The position numbers and the translations under genes were made by a program. Source: Planctomicrobium piriforme (GTDB lineage Bacteria; Planctomycetota; Planctomycetia; Planctomycetales; Planctomycetaceae). Taken from it: 64,000 nt of DNA. Location: contig NZ_FOQD01000002.1 of assembly GCF_900113665.1 (NCBI RefSeq), forward strand, positions 248,001 to 312,000, written 5' to 3'. This document shows, one piece after another, positions 52,253-60,879 of the stretch. The notes under the pieces are model-generated. The model had not been told where the DNA came from. It saw only the letters and a list, made by a program, of their open reading frames with translations, and searched no databases. How positions within the stretch are numbered: the stretch's first letter is position 1; the number at the start of each line of letters is the position of its first letter.

Positions 52253-52343
52253 GGAGCCTGAAAGGCTCATTCCGTCAGCCCAGGGTGGCAACCCTGGGAA
52301 CGGGGTTCGCCCACATCCAGACGACCCTGAAAGGGACGTTCAA
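52253..52343. repeat. REP-like element, left flank of transposase
   Basis: The order is GAGCCTGAAAGGCTCATTCC, then CAGCCCAGGGTGGCAACCCT, then GACCCTGAAAGGGACGTTCA. Read in reverse complement it matches the right flank at 52824-52910 module for module, so the transposase gene sits between inverted copies. Confidence 0.88.
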
Positions 52344-52364
52344 GTAGCTCAAGGGGCGACCTGC

Positions 52365-52817
52365 ATGGCGCAATCCCTGGCGAAAATTGACATTCATGCC
52401 GTCTTCTCGACGAAGAAACGGGAACCGTTGCTGGCCGACGATTGGCTGGAAGAAGCGTTCACAGTCCTGGCAGGTGCGACCAACAACCTGGGTTGCCAAT
52501 CGCTGATTGCCGGCGGTGTGGCGGATCACGTTCACATCTTGTTTCAGTTGGGACGGACGGTCTCGATTGCCGATGCATTGAAGACGATCAAGTCGACTTC
52601 GTCGGCCTGGGTGAATCAGACGCGCGGTCTGCCGGCGGCGTTTCACTGGCAGGCAGGCGATGCAGCGTTTTCCGTGAGCCAGTCAAATGTCGAGGAGGTT
52701 CGAAAATACATCCTCCGCCAGCCAGAGCGCCACGCGAAACAATCATTTCAAGATGAGTTGCGAGACTGGCTGGGGCGCTACGAAATCGAATGGGACGAAC
52801 GCTACGTGTGGGATTGA
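52365..52817 (+). mobile_element. REP-associated tyrosine transposase (RAYT, IS200/IS605 TnpA-like)
   Basis: A 150-residue Y1/HUH transposase. AGGVADHVHILFQLGRTVSI holds the HUH pair, and VEEVRKYILRQPERHAKQSF holds the nucleophilic Tyr with the family-typical 'YI..Q..HH'-like context. Such RAYT proteins cut and join single-stranded DNA at palindromic REP elements. The gene is framed by inverted REP copies (52253-52343 and 52824-52910), with more copies at 52990-53078, 53654-53740, 33971-34095 and 61576-61623. Length and motifs look intact, so it may be active. Confidence 0.92.
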
Positions 52818-52823
52818 AGGATG

Positions 52824-52910
52824 AACGACCCCTTCAGGGCCGTTGGATGGCGTCGAACCGCGGTCCCAGGGTTTCACCCTGGGCTGACAGAACGAGCCTT
52901 TCAGGCTCCG
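52824..52910. repeat. REP-like element, right flank of transposase
   Basis: The order is GAACGACCCCTTCAGGGCCG, then TCCCAGGGTTTCACCCTGGG, then CTGACAGAACGAGCCTTTCA. It is the inverted counterpart of the left flank. A short reading frame across it is repeat-derived, not a gene. Confidence 0.88.
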
Positions 52911-52989
52911 GAAACGGGGTTCATCTCGAATGTGGTTCGAGAAGATTGGCCAAGATCAAATGACGCGTCATCAACGCCGATTAACCTCT

Positions 52990-53078
52990 TCGGCCCGAAC
53001 GGCCGTTTCCACCAGCCCAGGGTAAAACCCTGGGACTTCACGTCAGATTCAATGATCGCCCCTGAACGGGGCGTTCAG
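52990..53078. repeat. REP-like element
   Basis: CGGCCCGAACGGCCGTTTCC, then AGCCCAGGGTAAAACCCTGG, then GCCCCTGAACGGGGCGTTCA. It is the same modular layout as the second half of the 33971-34095 copy, with one base change (AAAG to AACG) in both palindromes, compensated to keep pairing. Confidence 0.82.
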
Positions 53079-53180
53079 GCCGATTGAGGACAGACCTTCT
53101 TGTCGCGCGTGCCACGGCTGCGCCAGCCTGCATACAGTGCGGAATGGCACATCAATTGCCTGACCCAGCGAGTTTCACGT

Positions 53181-53576
53181 TCAGAAGACTTCGCCAAGTT
53201 GATTCGAAATCAAATTCATCTCGCCGGTTTCGTGATCCCACCAGTAGATTGCATTTCCCAGGAAAGCGGCTGAATCTTGTTGAGGCAGGAGTACGAGATG
53301 ATCGCCGCACCCATTGGCTCCAATTGCGACCGCGTCTGGTGGAAATCCATAAGCATTGCGAGCCGCCAGCGTTTCCCGCACCACATCGTTGAAAGTCCGC
53401 GCGAGTCGCTTTTTGTCGCTGGAATCCAAGATGGGATAGAGTTCCCATTCGTCAGACTGAGTCTGAAATTCCCCGCCATTCGCTTTCATCATTTTGGCGA
53501 CGTACTCAGACGGGAATCTCATGCCGAGTTTGGCCTCGGCTTCTTTGACGAATTGTTCAGACAGCGGAAAAGGCAA
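53181..53576 (-). CDS. SMI1/KNR4 (SUKH) family protein
   Basis: A 131-residue protein with the SUKH pattern: FVKEAEAKLGMRFPSEYVAK near the start, NGGEF, then GANGCGDHLVLLP and IYWWDHETGEM. SUKH proteins are common immunity proteins against polymorphic and contact-dependent toxins, and also occur alone as housekeeping or orphan genes. No toxin gene is adjacent. It lies among REP elements in the accessory zone, consistent with an orphan immunity gene. Confidence 0.85.
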   Translation of the reverse strand: MPFPLSEQFVKEAEAKLGMRFPSEYVAKMMKANGGEFQTQSDEWELYPILDSSDKKRLARTFNDVVRETLAARNAYGFPPDAVAIGANGCGDHLVLLPQQDSAAFLGNAIYWWDHETGEMNLISNQLGEVF

Positions 53577-53653
53577 GTCTTCACTCCCAATGATCTACAC
53601 CAATACCCGTTTCTTACGCATTTTGCCGAACTCATACTCCAAAAGTCGCCTGC

Positions 53654-53740
53654 CGGCCTGAAGGGCCGTTTCTACCAGACCAGGGTGAAACCCTGGAACT
53701 CGGGTCCGAATTCAAAGACCGCTCGTGAAAGGTGCCTTAT
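53654..53740. repeat. REP-like element (diverged)
   Basis: CGGCCTGAAGGGCCGTTTCT, then AGACCAGGGTGAAACCCTGG, then CGCTCGTGAAAGGTGCC. The outer palindrome is degraded relative to other copies, suggesting an older insertion. Confidence 0.72.
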
Positions 53741-53836
53741 TGACTGGGAACCAGCCAGGGTACCCGGCCCCACGAGAATATTAGTCTGTCTCGCGCTGCC
53801 CAAACACCCAACATCTCAGTCGGAGCTAATGCGCAA

Positions 53837-54385
53837 CTATGTTTGTAAAAACTTGTTGTGCATCCTCACAAGATGCTCTTCACGAAGTCGAAAACTACAG
53901 GTGTACCTGTTATTTAGTAGAATTTGATCGAATTCATCAAGCTGATACTCGCTGATGTGCCAATCCTCTGCCGCCGATAGCAAGAATTCTTCAATCGATT
54001 CCCAAAGAATCTCGCCCAGGCGTGGCACGAGCCAGTTCTTTGCCCGTCGATCATCACACAACACGCCTCCAGCGTGCCGAATTGCCAACATTACACAAGC
54101 GATTTCCCCGAGCCCAATGCGTCGGGGTGGATTTAGTTGCGCAATCTTTTCCAGATCGGAAAGCGTGAGTTGCTGAATCGCAATTCGATTCTCGTTGACA
54201 CACTTCTCTGCCTCGTATCGAGTTTTCTCCTTGGCTTCAACGCCAAGCTCATATCGATAGACATATTCCGGAAAGTAAAGTTGCTTGCGAAGTGAGCAAA
54301 GCAGCGAAATACGGCCAATCATCACGACATGAATGAATGTTGAGGTATCAAGCATCCAAGCATTGCAGCGAGGTGTACTGTTCAT
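53837..54385 (-). CDS. PIN-like domain protein (putative toxin)
   Basis: A 182-residue protein with PIN-fold acidic positions: Asp in AWMLDTSTFIHVV, Glu in the region YELGVEAKEKTRYE, Glu in RIGLGEIACVMLAIRHAGGV and Asp-Asp in LCDDRRAKNW. PIN toxins such as VapC are metal-dependent RNases. Its start overlaps the stop of the Xre/ImmA gene by four bases, so the two are co-translated, with the regulator made first. The gene is AT-richer than its surroundings. That it is a toxin is inferred from fold and context; it is longer than a typical ~130-residue VapC. Confidence 0.78.
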   Translation of the reverse strand: MNSTPRCNAWMLDTSTFIHVVMIGRISLLCSLRKQLYFPEYVYRYELGVEAKEKTRYEAEKCVNENRIAIQQLTLSDLEKIAQLNPPRRIGLGEIACVMLAIRHAGGVLCDDRRAKNWLVPRLGEILWESIEEFLLSAAEDWHISEYQLDEFDQILLNNRYTCSFRLREEHLVRMHNKFLQT

Positions 54386-55557
54386 AGGGCAAGACCCATT
54401 TCTTGTATAAACTGCTGAGCTTGGTCGACAGTAAGTCCAAGCATTTCAGCAAATCGCCCAACTGAAATCTGATCTTCGGCCTTCGCCCTTCTGAGTAACT
54501 CAAGATAATACACGCTTGTACCGCTCTGTATTGCTCTTTCCCATCGTTGAACTTGCATCAGCGTGAGTTCTGCTGGCATCTCCGGGTCGAGCTTCTCCTG
54601 TCTAGGTATTGTGGCAGGCATGTTCTTGAAGAATGACGCAACAGTCCCATCAGTTAGCCATCCAGCTTCCTGCATTTGCAAAACAACTGTCTGAGTGTTC
54701 ACAAAATATTGCTTAGCAATTTCTTTTATCAATCGAAGAAGGTCTTCAGTGTCGTTTTTCTTCGGTCGTGAGAACCGATTTATTGCCTCAGCCGGGAGCA
54801 GGAATTCTGCAGCGAAGCAATTGGCCCGCATTTCTATTAAGTCGGATTTGCTGTATTTATAAGACACAACACATCCTGATTGCTGAAGGACATCCCTGTC
54901 GAAAAGTACATGTGCGTATTCATGCGCTGTTGAGAAGAATTGTCGATACAAATCCTCTTCGTAGTTTATTAACACACATACTCCCGCAAGGGGGTGCAGC
55001 ACAGTTACTCCGGAGAGGTTTGCATCTGCAAGTCGATGCCGAAATACACGTGTTCCTTGGGATCGAACAAGTCGAAAAACATTCCGAATAGGCGCCAAGC
55101 CGAGTCCGAGCCTGTCGCGTTCCTGCTGAGCCGCGATACGCCCTTGAGTCTTGTGTAGCTTGCCAAATGCTGCGGGCAGCGGATATTGAGAAGGCAGAGA
55201 GGGTCTTGGTTGATCGAGAATGGATTCCAAGTCGGCTTCCGACATGCAGTATGACACAAATCGCCTGATTGCCATGACATCGCTAGGCTCAGGGTTTGAA
55301 AGTGCTCGAAAGACTTGGCGAGTCTCTTTCTCAACCGCATCGAGATCATTTGAAATAAAGACCCGAAAGTCAGCTTCCAAGATGCGAGAAAGAATTAGTA
55401 TATAATCCCCAGGGATTGGGTTCAGTCGACCGTCTTCGATCGCCAAGAAATCTGCTTCCGATATTCCAAGTGCTTCTGCTGCCGAAGATGCCGGAAAAGA
55501 TACTTGTTCGCGAATATCGCGAATTCTTCGGCCAATTTCTGCAGAAGAGAAAGGCAT
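54382..55557 (-). CDS. Xre-type HTH plus ImmA/IrrE (COG2856) metallopeptidase
   Basis: A 391-residue protein. Residues ~5-70 are an Xre-like helix-turn-helix (GRRIRDIREQVSFPASSAAE; ALGISEADFLAIEDGRL). Residues ~150-290 carry an ImmA/IrrE zinc-peptidase domain with the zinc-binding motif HEYAHVLFD and downstream EMRANCFAAEFLLPAEAI. Such proteins typically cleave or regulate a partner repressor, as ImmA does in ICEBs1, or act as antitoxin-like regulators. ATG 55557 is chosen because AGGA is nine bases upstream; ATG 55566 would have no spacing. The PIN gene follows with a four-base overlap. Confidence 0.9.
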   Translation of the reverse strand: MPFSSAEIGRRIRDIREQVSFPASSAAEALGISEADFLAIEDGRLNPIPGDYILILSRILEADFRVFISNDLDAVEKETRQVFRALSNPEPSDVMAIRRFVSYCMSEADLESILDQPRPSLPSQYPLPAAFGKLHKTQGRIAAQQERDRLGLGLAPIRNVFRLVRSQGTRVFRHRLADANLSGVTVLHPLAGVCVLINYEEDLYRQFFSTAHEYAHVLFDRDVLQQSGCVVSYKYSKSDLIEMRANCFAAEFLLPAEAINRFSRPKKNDTEDLLRLIKEIAKQYFVNTQTVVLQMQEAGWLTDGTVASFFKNMPATIPRQEKLDPEMPAELTLMQVQRWERAIQSGTSVYYLELLRRAKAEDQISVGRFAEMLGLTVDQAQQFIQEMGLAL

Positions 55558-55742
55558 GCGTGGCATTCCTCAAGCTGTTTTCTGTTATGGAATCTGCGAC
55601 AAGTCGACGAGACGATACATGAACAGTCAGCAAAATCCAATCTTGGCGTCATCGAATGAATCGCGAGAGATGTTTCATTCTTGCTTTGTTCTTTGTCGTT
55701 CCAATCGTGGACGATTATGTCGCTGAATGTCACTAGCTGTCC

Positions 55743-56165
55743 TCACTCCCCAATGATCTTCACCAGCACCCGTTTCTTCCGTTTTCCGTCGAACTCGTAG
55801 TAGAAGATGTGCTCCCACGGGCCGAGGTGGAGTTTGCCGTTGGTGATCGCGACCACCACTTCGCGGCCCATCACCTGACGTTTCAGGTGGGCGTCAGCGT
55901 TGTCTTCGCCGGTGCGGTTATGGCGGTAAGTCTGCGGTGACTCATCGAACGGGGCGAGTTCTTCGAGCCACTTGTCGTAGTCGTGATGCAGACCAGACTC
56001 GTTGTCGTTGATAAACACGCTCGCGGTGATGTGCATCGCGTTGATGAGTACGAGCCCATCTTGAACGCCGCTCTCGGCGACCAGGCGTTCGACCTCCTCA
56101 TGCAGCGACACGATTCCCCGACGCTGCGGGACGTTCATCCAGAGTTCTTTGGTCAAGCTTTTCAT
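55743..56165 (-). CDS. YjbQ/UPF0047 family protein
   Basis: A 140-residue single-domain protein. The family signature is visible: NAMHITASVFINDNESGL, HHDYDKWLEELAPF, GEDNADAHLKRQVMGREVVV and GKLHLGPWEHIFYYEFDG. Members are annotated as secondary thiamine-phosphate synthase-like enzymes, with the real role uncertain. It is cytoplasmic. The gene stands alone in orientation between the toxin-like pair and a small barrel protein. Confidence 0.92.
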   Translation of the reverse strand: MKSLTKELWMNVPQRRGIVSLHEEVERLVAESGVQDGLVLINAMHITASVFINDNESGLHHDYDKWLEELAPFDESPQTYRHNRTGEDNADAHLKRQVMGREVVVAITNGKLHLGPWEHIFYYEFDGKRKKRVLVKIIGE

Positions 56166-56200
56166 GAAGGTCTAGCTGGAAATAAATTCGAAAGAGGGGA

Positions 56201-56362
56201 TTGGCCACAGATGAACACGGATGGACACAGATAAGAAAACTACATGGGTGCGTCGCACAAACGTTCGCCCCTCACCCCCGGCCCCTCTCCCCAGAGTACT
56301 GGGGCGAGGGGAGCAGTGATCTCTATTCGTTCCCTGGTCCCTCATCGCTGGCCCCTGACCCC
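56201..56362. repeat. Intergenic repeat patches (ACACGGATGGACACAG and CCCCTCACCCC types)
   Basis: CCACAGATGAACACGGATGG at 56202-56221 is a widespread intergenic microrepeat type, related to the ACGGAAAACACGG element at 22041. It is followed by CCCTCACCCCCGGCCCCTCT facing GGGGCGAGGGGAGCAG, then CCCTGGTCCCTCATCGCTGG, the family also at 13168 and 46149. The right end overlaps the 3' end of the small barrel-protein gene. Confidence 0.6.
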
Positions 56363-56647
56363 TTCCGCCCGCTCCACCGTCCAGGCTTCGCTGCCGCGGG
56401 GGGCTTGTGCGGGAGTGACCGGAGGGGCGAGCATCACGGCCAGCGAGATGTCTTTGTCCCCTTCCCGCTGGAACATTTCGATCCCGATGATGCGAACCTT
56501 GAGCGTGGCCCCCAAGTGTCGGAGTTCGAGTTCGTCATCCACGGCGAGGTTGGCTGACATCAGATCACGGGTGAGATCGGTGACCAGCACGGTTCCCTGC
56601 CCGTCGATGGCAATCGCTTCCCGGACTCGAAACGCCAGCCGCTGCAT
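56342..56647 (-). CDS. Small beta-barrel protein of unknown function
   Basis: A 101-residue protein made almost wholly of short strands: LVTDLTRDLMSANLAVDDEL then ELRHLGATLKVRIIGIEMFQ, a pattern like the EF-Tu domain-2 beta-barrel. The last ~25 residues run into repeat-like sequence (ERAEGVRGQR), so the natural C-terminus may have been extended by a repeat insertion. No catalytic motif; function unknown. Confidence 0.55.
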   Translation of the reverse strand: MQRLAFRVREAIAIDGQGTVLVTDLTRDLMSANLAVDDELELRHLGATLKVRIIGIEMFQREGDKDISLAVMLAPPVTPAQAPRGSEAWTVERAEGVRGQR

Positions 56648-56939
56648 GATTTCTCCAAAGTCATCCGGGTGAAGATAAACTGCTTGAACTCGTCTCTTGA
56701 GTTCCTTCTAACTCATGCCGCGGCGGGAATCCAGACCGCCGCTCGCGCACATGTTTGCGTTACGGCCAAGGTGGAGACCAGTGCGCGGGTGCATGTGTGA
56801 CAAATCTCTGCAAACCGTTGGCAAGTCGGGTCGCTGCTTCGATGAATCTTGCGCGTCTGGCACTCTACAGTGAGGTTGCGAATGGATAGGATTGAGAGCC
56901 TGCCGTGTGGTTCTCGCCGACAATCAGGAGTAATCGAAG
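56648..56939. promoter_or_regulatory. Divergent regulatory region before the oxidoreductase gene
   Basis: About 290 bases between the small barrel gene (minus) and the Gfo/Idh/MocA gene (plus). AGGAG at 56926-56930 is the ribosome site for ATG 56940. I cannot point to a convincing promoter pair, riboswitch or operator. Confidence 0.4.
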
Positions 56940-58247
56940 ATGCCCCATCCGAATGATCTTGTGCTGCCAACCCGTCGTGACTTTTTGAAAACCGGCGCCA
57001 TGGCCGGACTCGCCGGCGGCCTGCTGGCAGGCTTTCCGTCGGCTCAGGCATTTGCCGCAGGGAACGACATTCTCAAAGTGGGTCTCATCGGCTGCGGTGG
57101 ACGGGGGACCGGGGCGGCCAATCAGGCCCTGATGGCTGACCCCAAGACACAACTGATTGCCGTGGGAGACGCTTTTGCCGACGCCATCGAGCCGAGCCTG
57201 AACGCACTCAAGTCACAGAAGGACATTGCCGAACGGGTCGTGGTCGACAAAGACCATCAGTTCGTCGGCCTGGACGCTTATCGGCATGTGATCGACGCCT
57301 GTGACGTGGTGGTCCTGGCTTCGCCGCCTGGCTTTCGTCCAGAACATCTGGCTTACGCAGTCGAACATGGCAAGCACATCTTCTGTGAGAAGCCGGTGGC
57401 GACCGACATTGCCGGGATCAAGTCGGCGATGGAATCGGTGCGTCGCGCCAAGGAAAAGAACCTGGCCCTCGTCGCCGGTTTCTGCTGGCGGTACGACTAC
57501 GCCAAGCGGGCGTTCTTCGAACGCGTGCTCAACGGCGCGATCGGCAAACCGCTCTGCACATATGCCACTTATCTCACTGGCCCTGTGAAGCCGATGCAGG
57601 ACGAATCGGCCAGAACGAAGGAGATGACCGATCTCGAGTGGCAGATGCGCAACTGGTACAACTTCACCTGGCTGTCAGGCGATGGCTTAGTCGAACAGGC
57701 CGTGCATGCGGTCGACTGGATTGCCTGGTCGAAGGGGGACGTCATGCCGGTGAGCTGCACCGCAGTTGGCGGTCGGCAGATTCCGCCCAAGGGACGCAGC
57801 AATCTCTTCGACCACATCGAAGTGAACTATCTCTGGGGCGACGGCACCCGGGGCTTCATCGCGCAGCGGCAGATGCCTGGCTGTTACGGCGAGAACAACT
57901 GCTATGTGCTGGCGACAGAAGGCCAGGGGGATGTCACTCGTCGCGGCGTGACCACCACCGGCAAGGAAAAGTGGAAGTACGACGGCCCGACCCCCAACAT
58001 GTATCAGGTCGAGCATGACGAGCTGTTCAAGTCGATCCGCGACGGCAAGCCGATCAACGATGGCGACCGCCTCGTCAGCAGCACGGCTCTGGCAATCATG
58101 GGCCGCATGGCCGGCTACACCGGCAAAGAAATCACCTGGGAAGGGATGATGAACTCCGACGAGCGGATGGTGCCCGAGACCCCCAACTGGGACGCCCCCG
58201 TGAAATGGGATCCGGTCCCGCTGCCGGGCATCAGCAAGACTGAATAG
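56940..58247 (+). CDS. Gfo/Idh/MocA-family oxidoreductase, Tat-exported
   Basis: A 435-residue NAD(P)-dependent oxidoreductase. The N-terminus carries a twin-arginine signal (TRRDFLKTGAMAGLAGGLLA) with a cleavage-like AFAAG. Then come the Rossmann motif VGLIGCGGRGTGAANQALMA and the sugar-dehydrogenase signature HIFCEKPVATDIAG. Planctomycetes carry many exported members that act on sugars or polysaccharide-derived substrates outside the cytoplasm; the substrate here is unknown. A strong terminator follows the stop, shared with the convergent beta-propeller gene. Confidence 0.93.
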   Translation: MPHPNDLVLPTRRDFLKTGAMAGLAGGLLAGFPSAQAFAAGNDILKVGLIGCGGRGTGAANQALMADPKTQLIAVGDAFADAIEPSLNALKSQKDIAERVVVDKDHQFVGLDAYRHVIDACDVVVLASPPGFRPEHLAYAVEHGKHIFCEKPVATDIAGIKSAMESVRRAKEKNLALVAGFCWRYDYAKRAFFERVLNGAIGKPLCTYATYLTGPVKPMQDESARTKEMTDLEWQMRNWYNFTWLSGDGLVEQAVHAVDWIAWSKGDVMPVSCTAVGGRQIPPKGRSNLFDHIEVNYLWGDGTRGFIAQRQMPGCYGENNCYVLATEGQGDVTRRGVTTTGKEKWKYDGPTPNMYQVEHDELFKSIRDGKPINDGDRLVSSTALAIMGRMAGYTGKEITWEGMMNSDERMVPETPNWDAPVKWDPVPLPGISKTE

Positions 58248-58268
58248 CCAGCGCTGCCGAGAACTCAA

Positions 58269-58308
58269 ATCCCGGTGACACGCTGCATCGCGTCACCGGG
58301 ATTTTTTT
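58269..58308. terminator. Rho-independent terminator between convergent genes
   Basis: ATCCCGGTGACACG and CGCGTCACCGGGAT form a 14-bp stem with one mismatch around a short loop, followed by TTTTTTT on the plus strand. It ends the oxidoreductase message. The complement on the other side is AAATC-rich, so it may also serve the convergent propeller gene. Confidence 0.9.
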
Positions 58309-58336
58309 GTGAAACGAGTTCAGCCGACAGGCAGTT

Positions 58337-59251
58337 TCACTTCAGCGGTTCTCCGGTTATGGGCTGCCCGTTGGTGGTCAGCACCTGAATCTCATGTGCG
58401 CGGTGCGGGCCGGAGTACTTCCAGACGATCTGCTTGTCAGGCGTCACCTCAAAGACCTTGATCGCATCGCCGGCGGCGTGATAGCTGGCAATCACCGTAT
58501 TGCCGTTAGGGAGCCGCTGCCCTCCGCAGGGATCGTCGAACGGCTTCTCCGTGGGGAAGTCGTCGTTGCCGACTTTCCAGACCACGCGGCCAGTGGGATC
58601 GAATTCGACCGTCTTGTTGCCATGCGTGAGGTTGACCAGCGTATGGCCGTTGTCGAGACGAATCACCGTGAACGGCCAGTTCTCGGCAGTCCGGCCTCCC
58701 AACTCGGTCAGGTCGGTGGGAAATTTGTGAACGACCTCGCCTGTCGGTGAGTATTCTTTCACCGCAAACGCCAGCAGATGTGGGACGAGGTAATTGCCGT
58801 TGGGAAGCTTGCGAGCCATGCGGGTTTGCATGTGGGCGTTGTCTGTCTCAGGCTGCAGAGGAAACTGGACTGCGATCGCGCCAGTCGGAGTGACTTCCAG
58901 TAGCCGCGGTTGCTGGCCTAGTTCCGCAATCAGCGTATTCCCATTCGCGAGCCGCTGGGCAGTGCCGATCTCTTTGTTTCCGCCTGAAAGTGTGTAATGA
59001 AATACGGTCTGGTGATCGCGAGTCAGTTCTCGAACTTCATCGGACCAGGCGATCAGGACATTCCCGTTCGGCAAGACAAATCCATCGCGAGCAGCAGGCT
59101 TGCCTGCGTTCCAGAGTTCTTCTCCGGATTCTCCCAGAATGCCGGTGAACGTTGGCCCGGCGATGAAGAACGAATGCTTGATCTCCTCCGCCTGAAGTCC
59201 CGTTGCCAGTGAGAGCCACAACATCAGGCACATCGTCATACAGCGCTGCAT
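58337..59251 (-). CDS. Exported beta-propeller protein
   Basis: A 304-residue protein with a signal peptide (MCLMLWLSLATGLQA) and repeated blades marked by 'LPNGNxLI' and related forms: FVLPNGNVLIAW, RLANGNTLIAEL, KLPNGNYLVPHL, RLDNGHTLVNLT and RLPNGNTVIASY. This resembles PQQ/NHL-like propellers of unknown function. It is convergent with the Gfo/Idh/MocA gene. No enzymatic residues are evident; a binding or scaffold role is most likely. Confidence 0.85.
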   Translation of the reverse strand: MQRCMTMCLMLWLSLATGLQAEEIKHSFFIAGPTFTGILGESGEELWNAGKPAARDGFVLPNGNVLIAWSDEVRELTRDHQTVFHYTLSGGNKEIGTAQRLANGNTLIAELGQQPRLLEVTPTGAIAVQFPLQPETDNAHMQTRMARKLPNGNYLVPHLLAFAVKEYSPTGEVVHKFPTDLTELGGRTAENWPFTVIRLDNGHTLVNLTHGNKTVEFDPTGRVVWKVGNDDFPTEKPFDDPCGGQRLPNGNTVIASYHAAGDAIKVFEVTPDKQIVWKYSGPHRAHEIQVLTTNGQPITGEPLK

Positions 59252-59442
59252 GAGCGTTTCCTTGAAAGAACTGACAGCCCCGCTGGAATCTCTTCGAGTG
59301 CAGCGAGGAACGGATGATCACGCTCCTGATCGTACCGTTCCGCTCAGCCAAAGTTGAGCAGCACGCCGGTTTGTGATCCCTGTCGGGGTCTTTACAATGC
59401 GTCCCATCAGAGCCTCGCTGGAATTGATGAGAGCCAGACGCC

Positions 59443-60879
59443 ATGTCTTATCCGCGAATTGCCACCCTTAAGAACGTCGAACTGTTTCGACAGCACACGG
59501 CGGTGCTGGGAATCGATCTTCCCTGCGACGATCAGATCGACAGTTCACCGTCGGGGCCGCTGGCGCAGGCGTATCAGCGCGAACGCGGCACGATTGGCAA
59601 CCGGTTTTGCATTCTGCCCATGGAAGGCTGGGACGGCGAAACCGAGGGACGACCGAGTGACCTCACCCGACGCCGCTGGCAGAACTTTGGTCTGAGCGGG
59701 GCCAAGCTCATCTGGGGCGGCGAAGCCGTCGCCGTGCAGCCCCTCGGGCGTGCGAACCCGAATCAGTTGCTCATCAACGAACAGACCCTGCCTGACATTA
59801 TCGGGCTACGCGAACTGCTCGTCTCCACGCATGTGCAGCAATTTGGAACCGACAACGATCTGTTGGTGGGGCTGCAATTGACGCATTCGGGACGCTTCGC
59901 CCGTCCCCGCGTGAAGAGCCGCCCGGAACCGCGCATCGCATACCGGCATCCAGTACTCGACGCCAAGGTCGGCGTCGTGGATGACGCCCCGATTCTCTCT
60001 GACGACGAACTCAAACAACTCATCGACGACTTTATCCGCGCCGCCGTCCTCGCAGATCAGGCGGGCTATGCCTTCGTCGACATCAAGCACTGTCACGGGT
60101 ATCTCGGCCACGAGATATTGTCCGGCTTCGACCGGCCTGGCATCTATGGCGGCACGTTCGAAAACCGTACTCGTTTCCTCCGCGACATCGTGGCAGGCAT
60201 CAACGCCGCGGCGCCGAATCTGGAAATCGGCGTGCGGATCAGTCTCTTTGACTTCGTCCCCTATCAGCCTGGCCCTGATCGAACTGGAGTGCCTGCCCAG
60301 GCAGCGCCATACCGCTGTGCCTTCGGCGGCGACGGCACCGGCCTCGGTATCGATCTGACCGAGCCGAAGAAGTTTCTGGAACTGCTCCGCTCATTGGGGA
60401 TCGAACTCGTCTGCTCGACGGTGGGGAGTCCGTACTACAACCCGCACATTCAGCGGCCGGCGCTGTTTCCACCCTCGGACGGCTATCTGCCGCCTGAAGA
60501 TCCGCTGGTCGGCGTTGCGCGTCAGATCAACATTACCGCAGAACTGAAGCGAGCATTTCGGGATCTGATCGTGGTCGGGTCAGGCTACAGTTATCTACAG
60601 GAATGGCTCCCGCATGTCGGACAACGGGCAGTGCGAGATGGGAACGTTGACTTCGTGGGTCTGGGACGGATGGTCCTGTCCTATCCCGAACTCCCTGCCG
60701 ATGTCCTCTCAGGTAAGGGATTACAGCGGAAGAAAATCTGCCGGACGTTCAGCGATTGCACGACCGCTCCCCGAAACGGCATGGTCTCAGGCTGCTATCC
60801 GCTCGACCCGTTTTATAAGTCCCGACCCGAGCGGGAGAAGATGGTCGCGCTCAAACAGGAACTGGAGCTGCATTCGTAA
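59443..60879 (+). CDS. NADH:flavin oxidoreductase (Old Yellow Enzyme family)
   Basis: A 478-residue FMN-dependent TIM-barrel enzyme. AFVDIKHCHGYLGHEILSGF, followed by YGGTFENRTRFLRDIV, is the OYE active-site region, and LVGLQLTHSGRFARP matches the 'qL.HaGR' strand. The C-terminal CRTFSDCTTAPRNG contains cysteines reminiscent of the 2,4-dienoyl-CoA-reductase-type extension, but the full Fe-S motif is not clear. The family reduces activated alkenes. Substrate unknown. A NUDIX gene follows 160 bases later. Confidence 0.9.
   Translation: MSYPRIATLKNVELFRQHTAVLGIDLPCDDQIDSSPSGPLAQAYQRERGTIGNRFCILPMEGWDGETEGRPSDLTRRRWQNFGLSGAKLIWGGEAVAVQPLGRANPNQLLINEQTLPDIIGLRELLVSTHVQQFGTDNDLLVGLQLTHSGRFARPRVKSRPEPRIAYRHPVLDAKVGVVDDAPILSDDELKQLIDDFIRAAVLADQAGYAFVDIKHCHGYLGHEILSGFDRPGIYGGTFENRTRFLRDIVAGINAAAPNLEIGVRISLFDFVPYQPGPDRTGVPAQAAPYRCAFGGDGTGLGIDLTEPKKFLELLRSLGIELVCSTVGSPYYNPHIQRPALFPPSDGYLPPEDPLVGVARQINITAELKRAFRDLIVVGSGYSYLQEWLPHVGQRAVRDGNVDFVGLGRMVLSYPELPADVLSGKGLQRKKICRTFSDCTTAPRNGMVSGCYPLDPFYKSRPEREKMVALKQELELHS

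Noticed and set aside
52821..53087. 88-codon plus-strand frame after the transposase
   Set aside because: It reads through two REP elements; the peptide is repeat-derived, and similar peptides arise at other REP copies.
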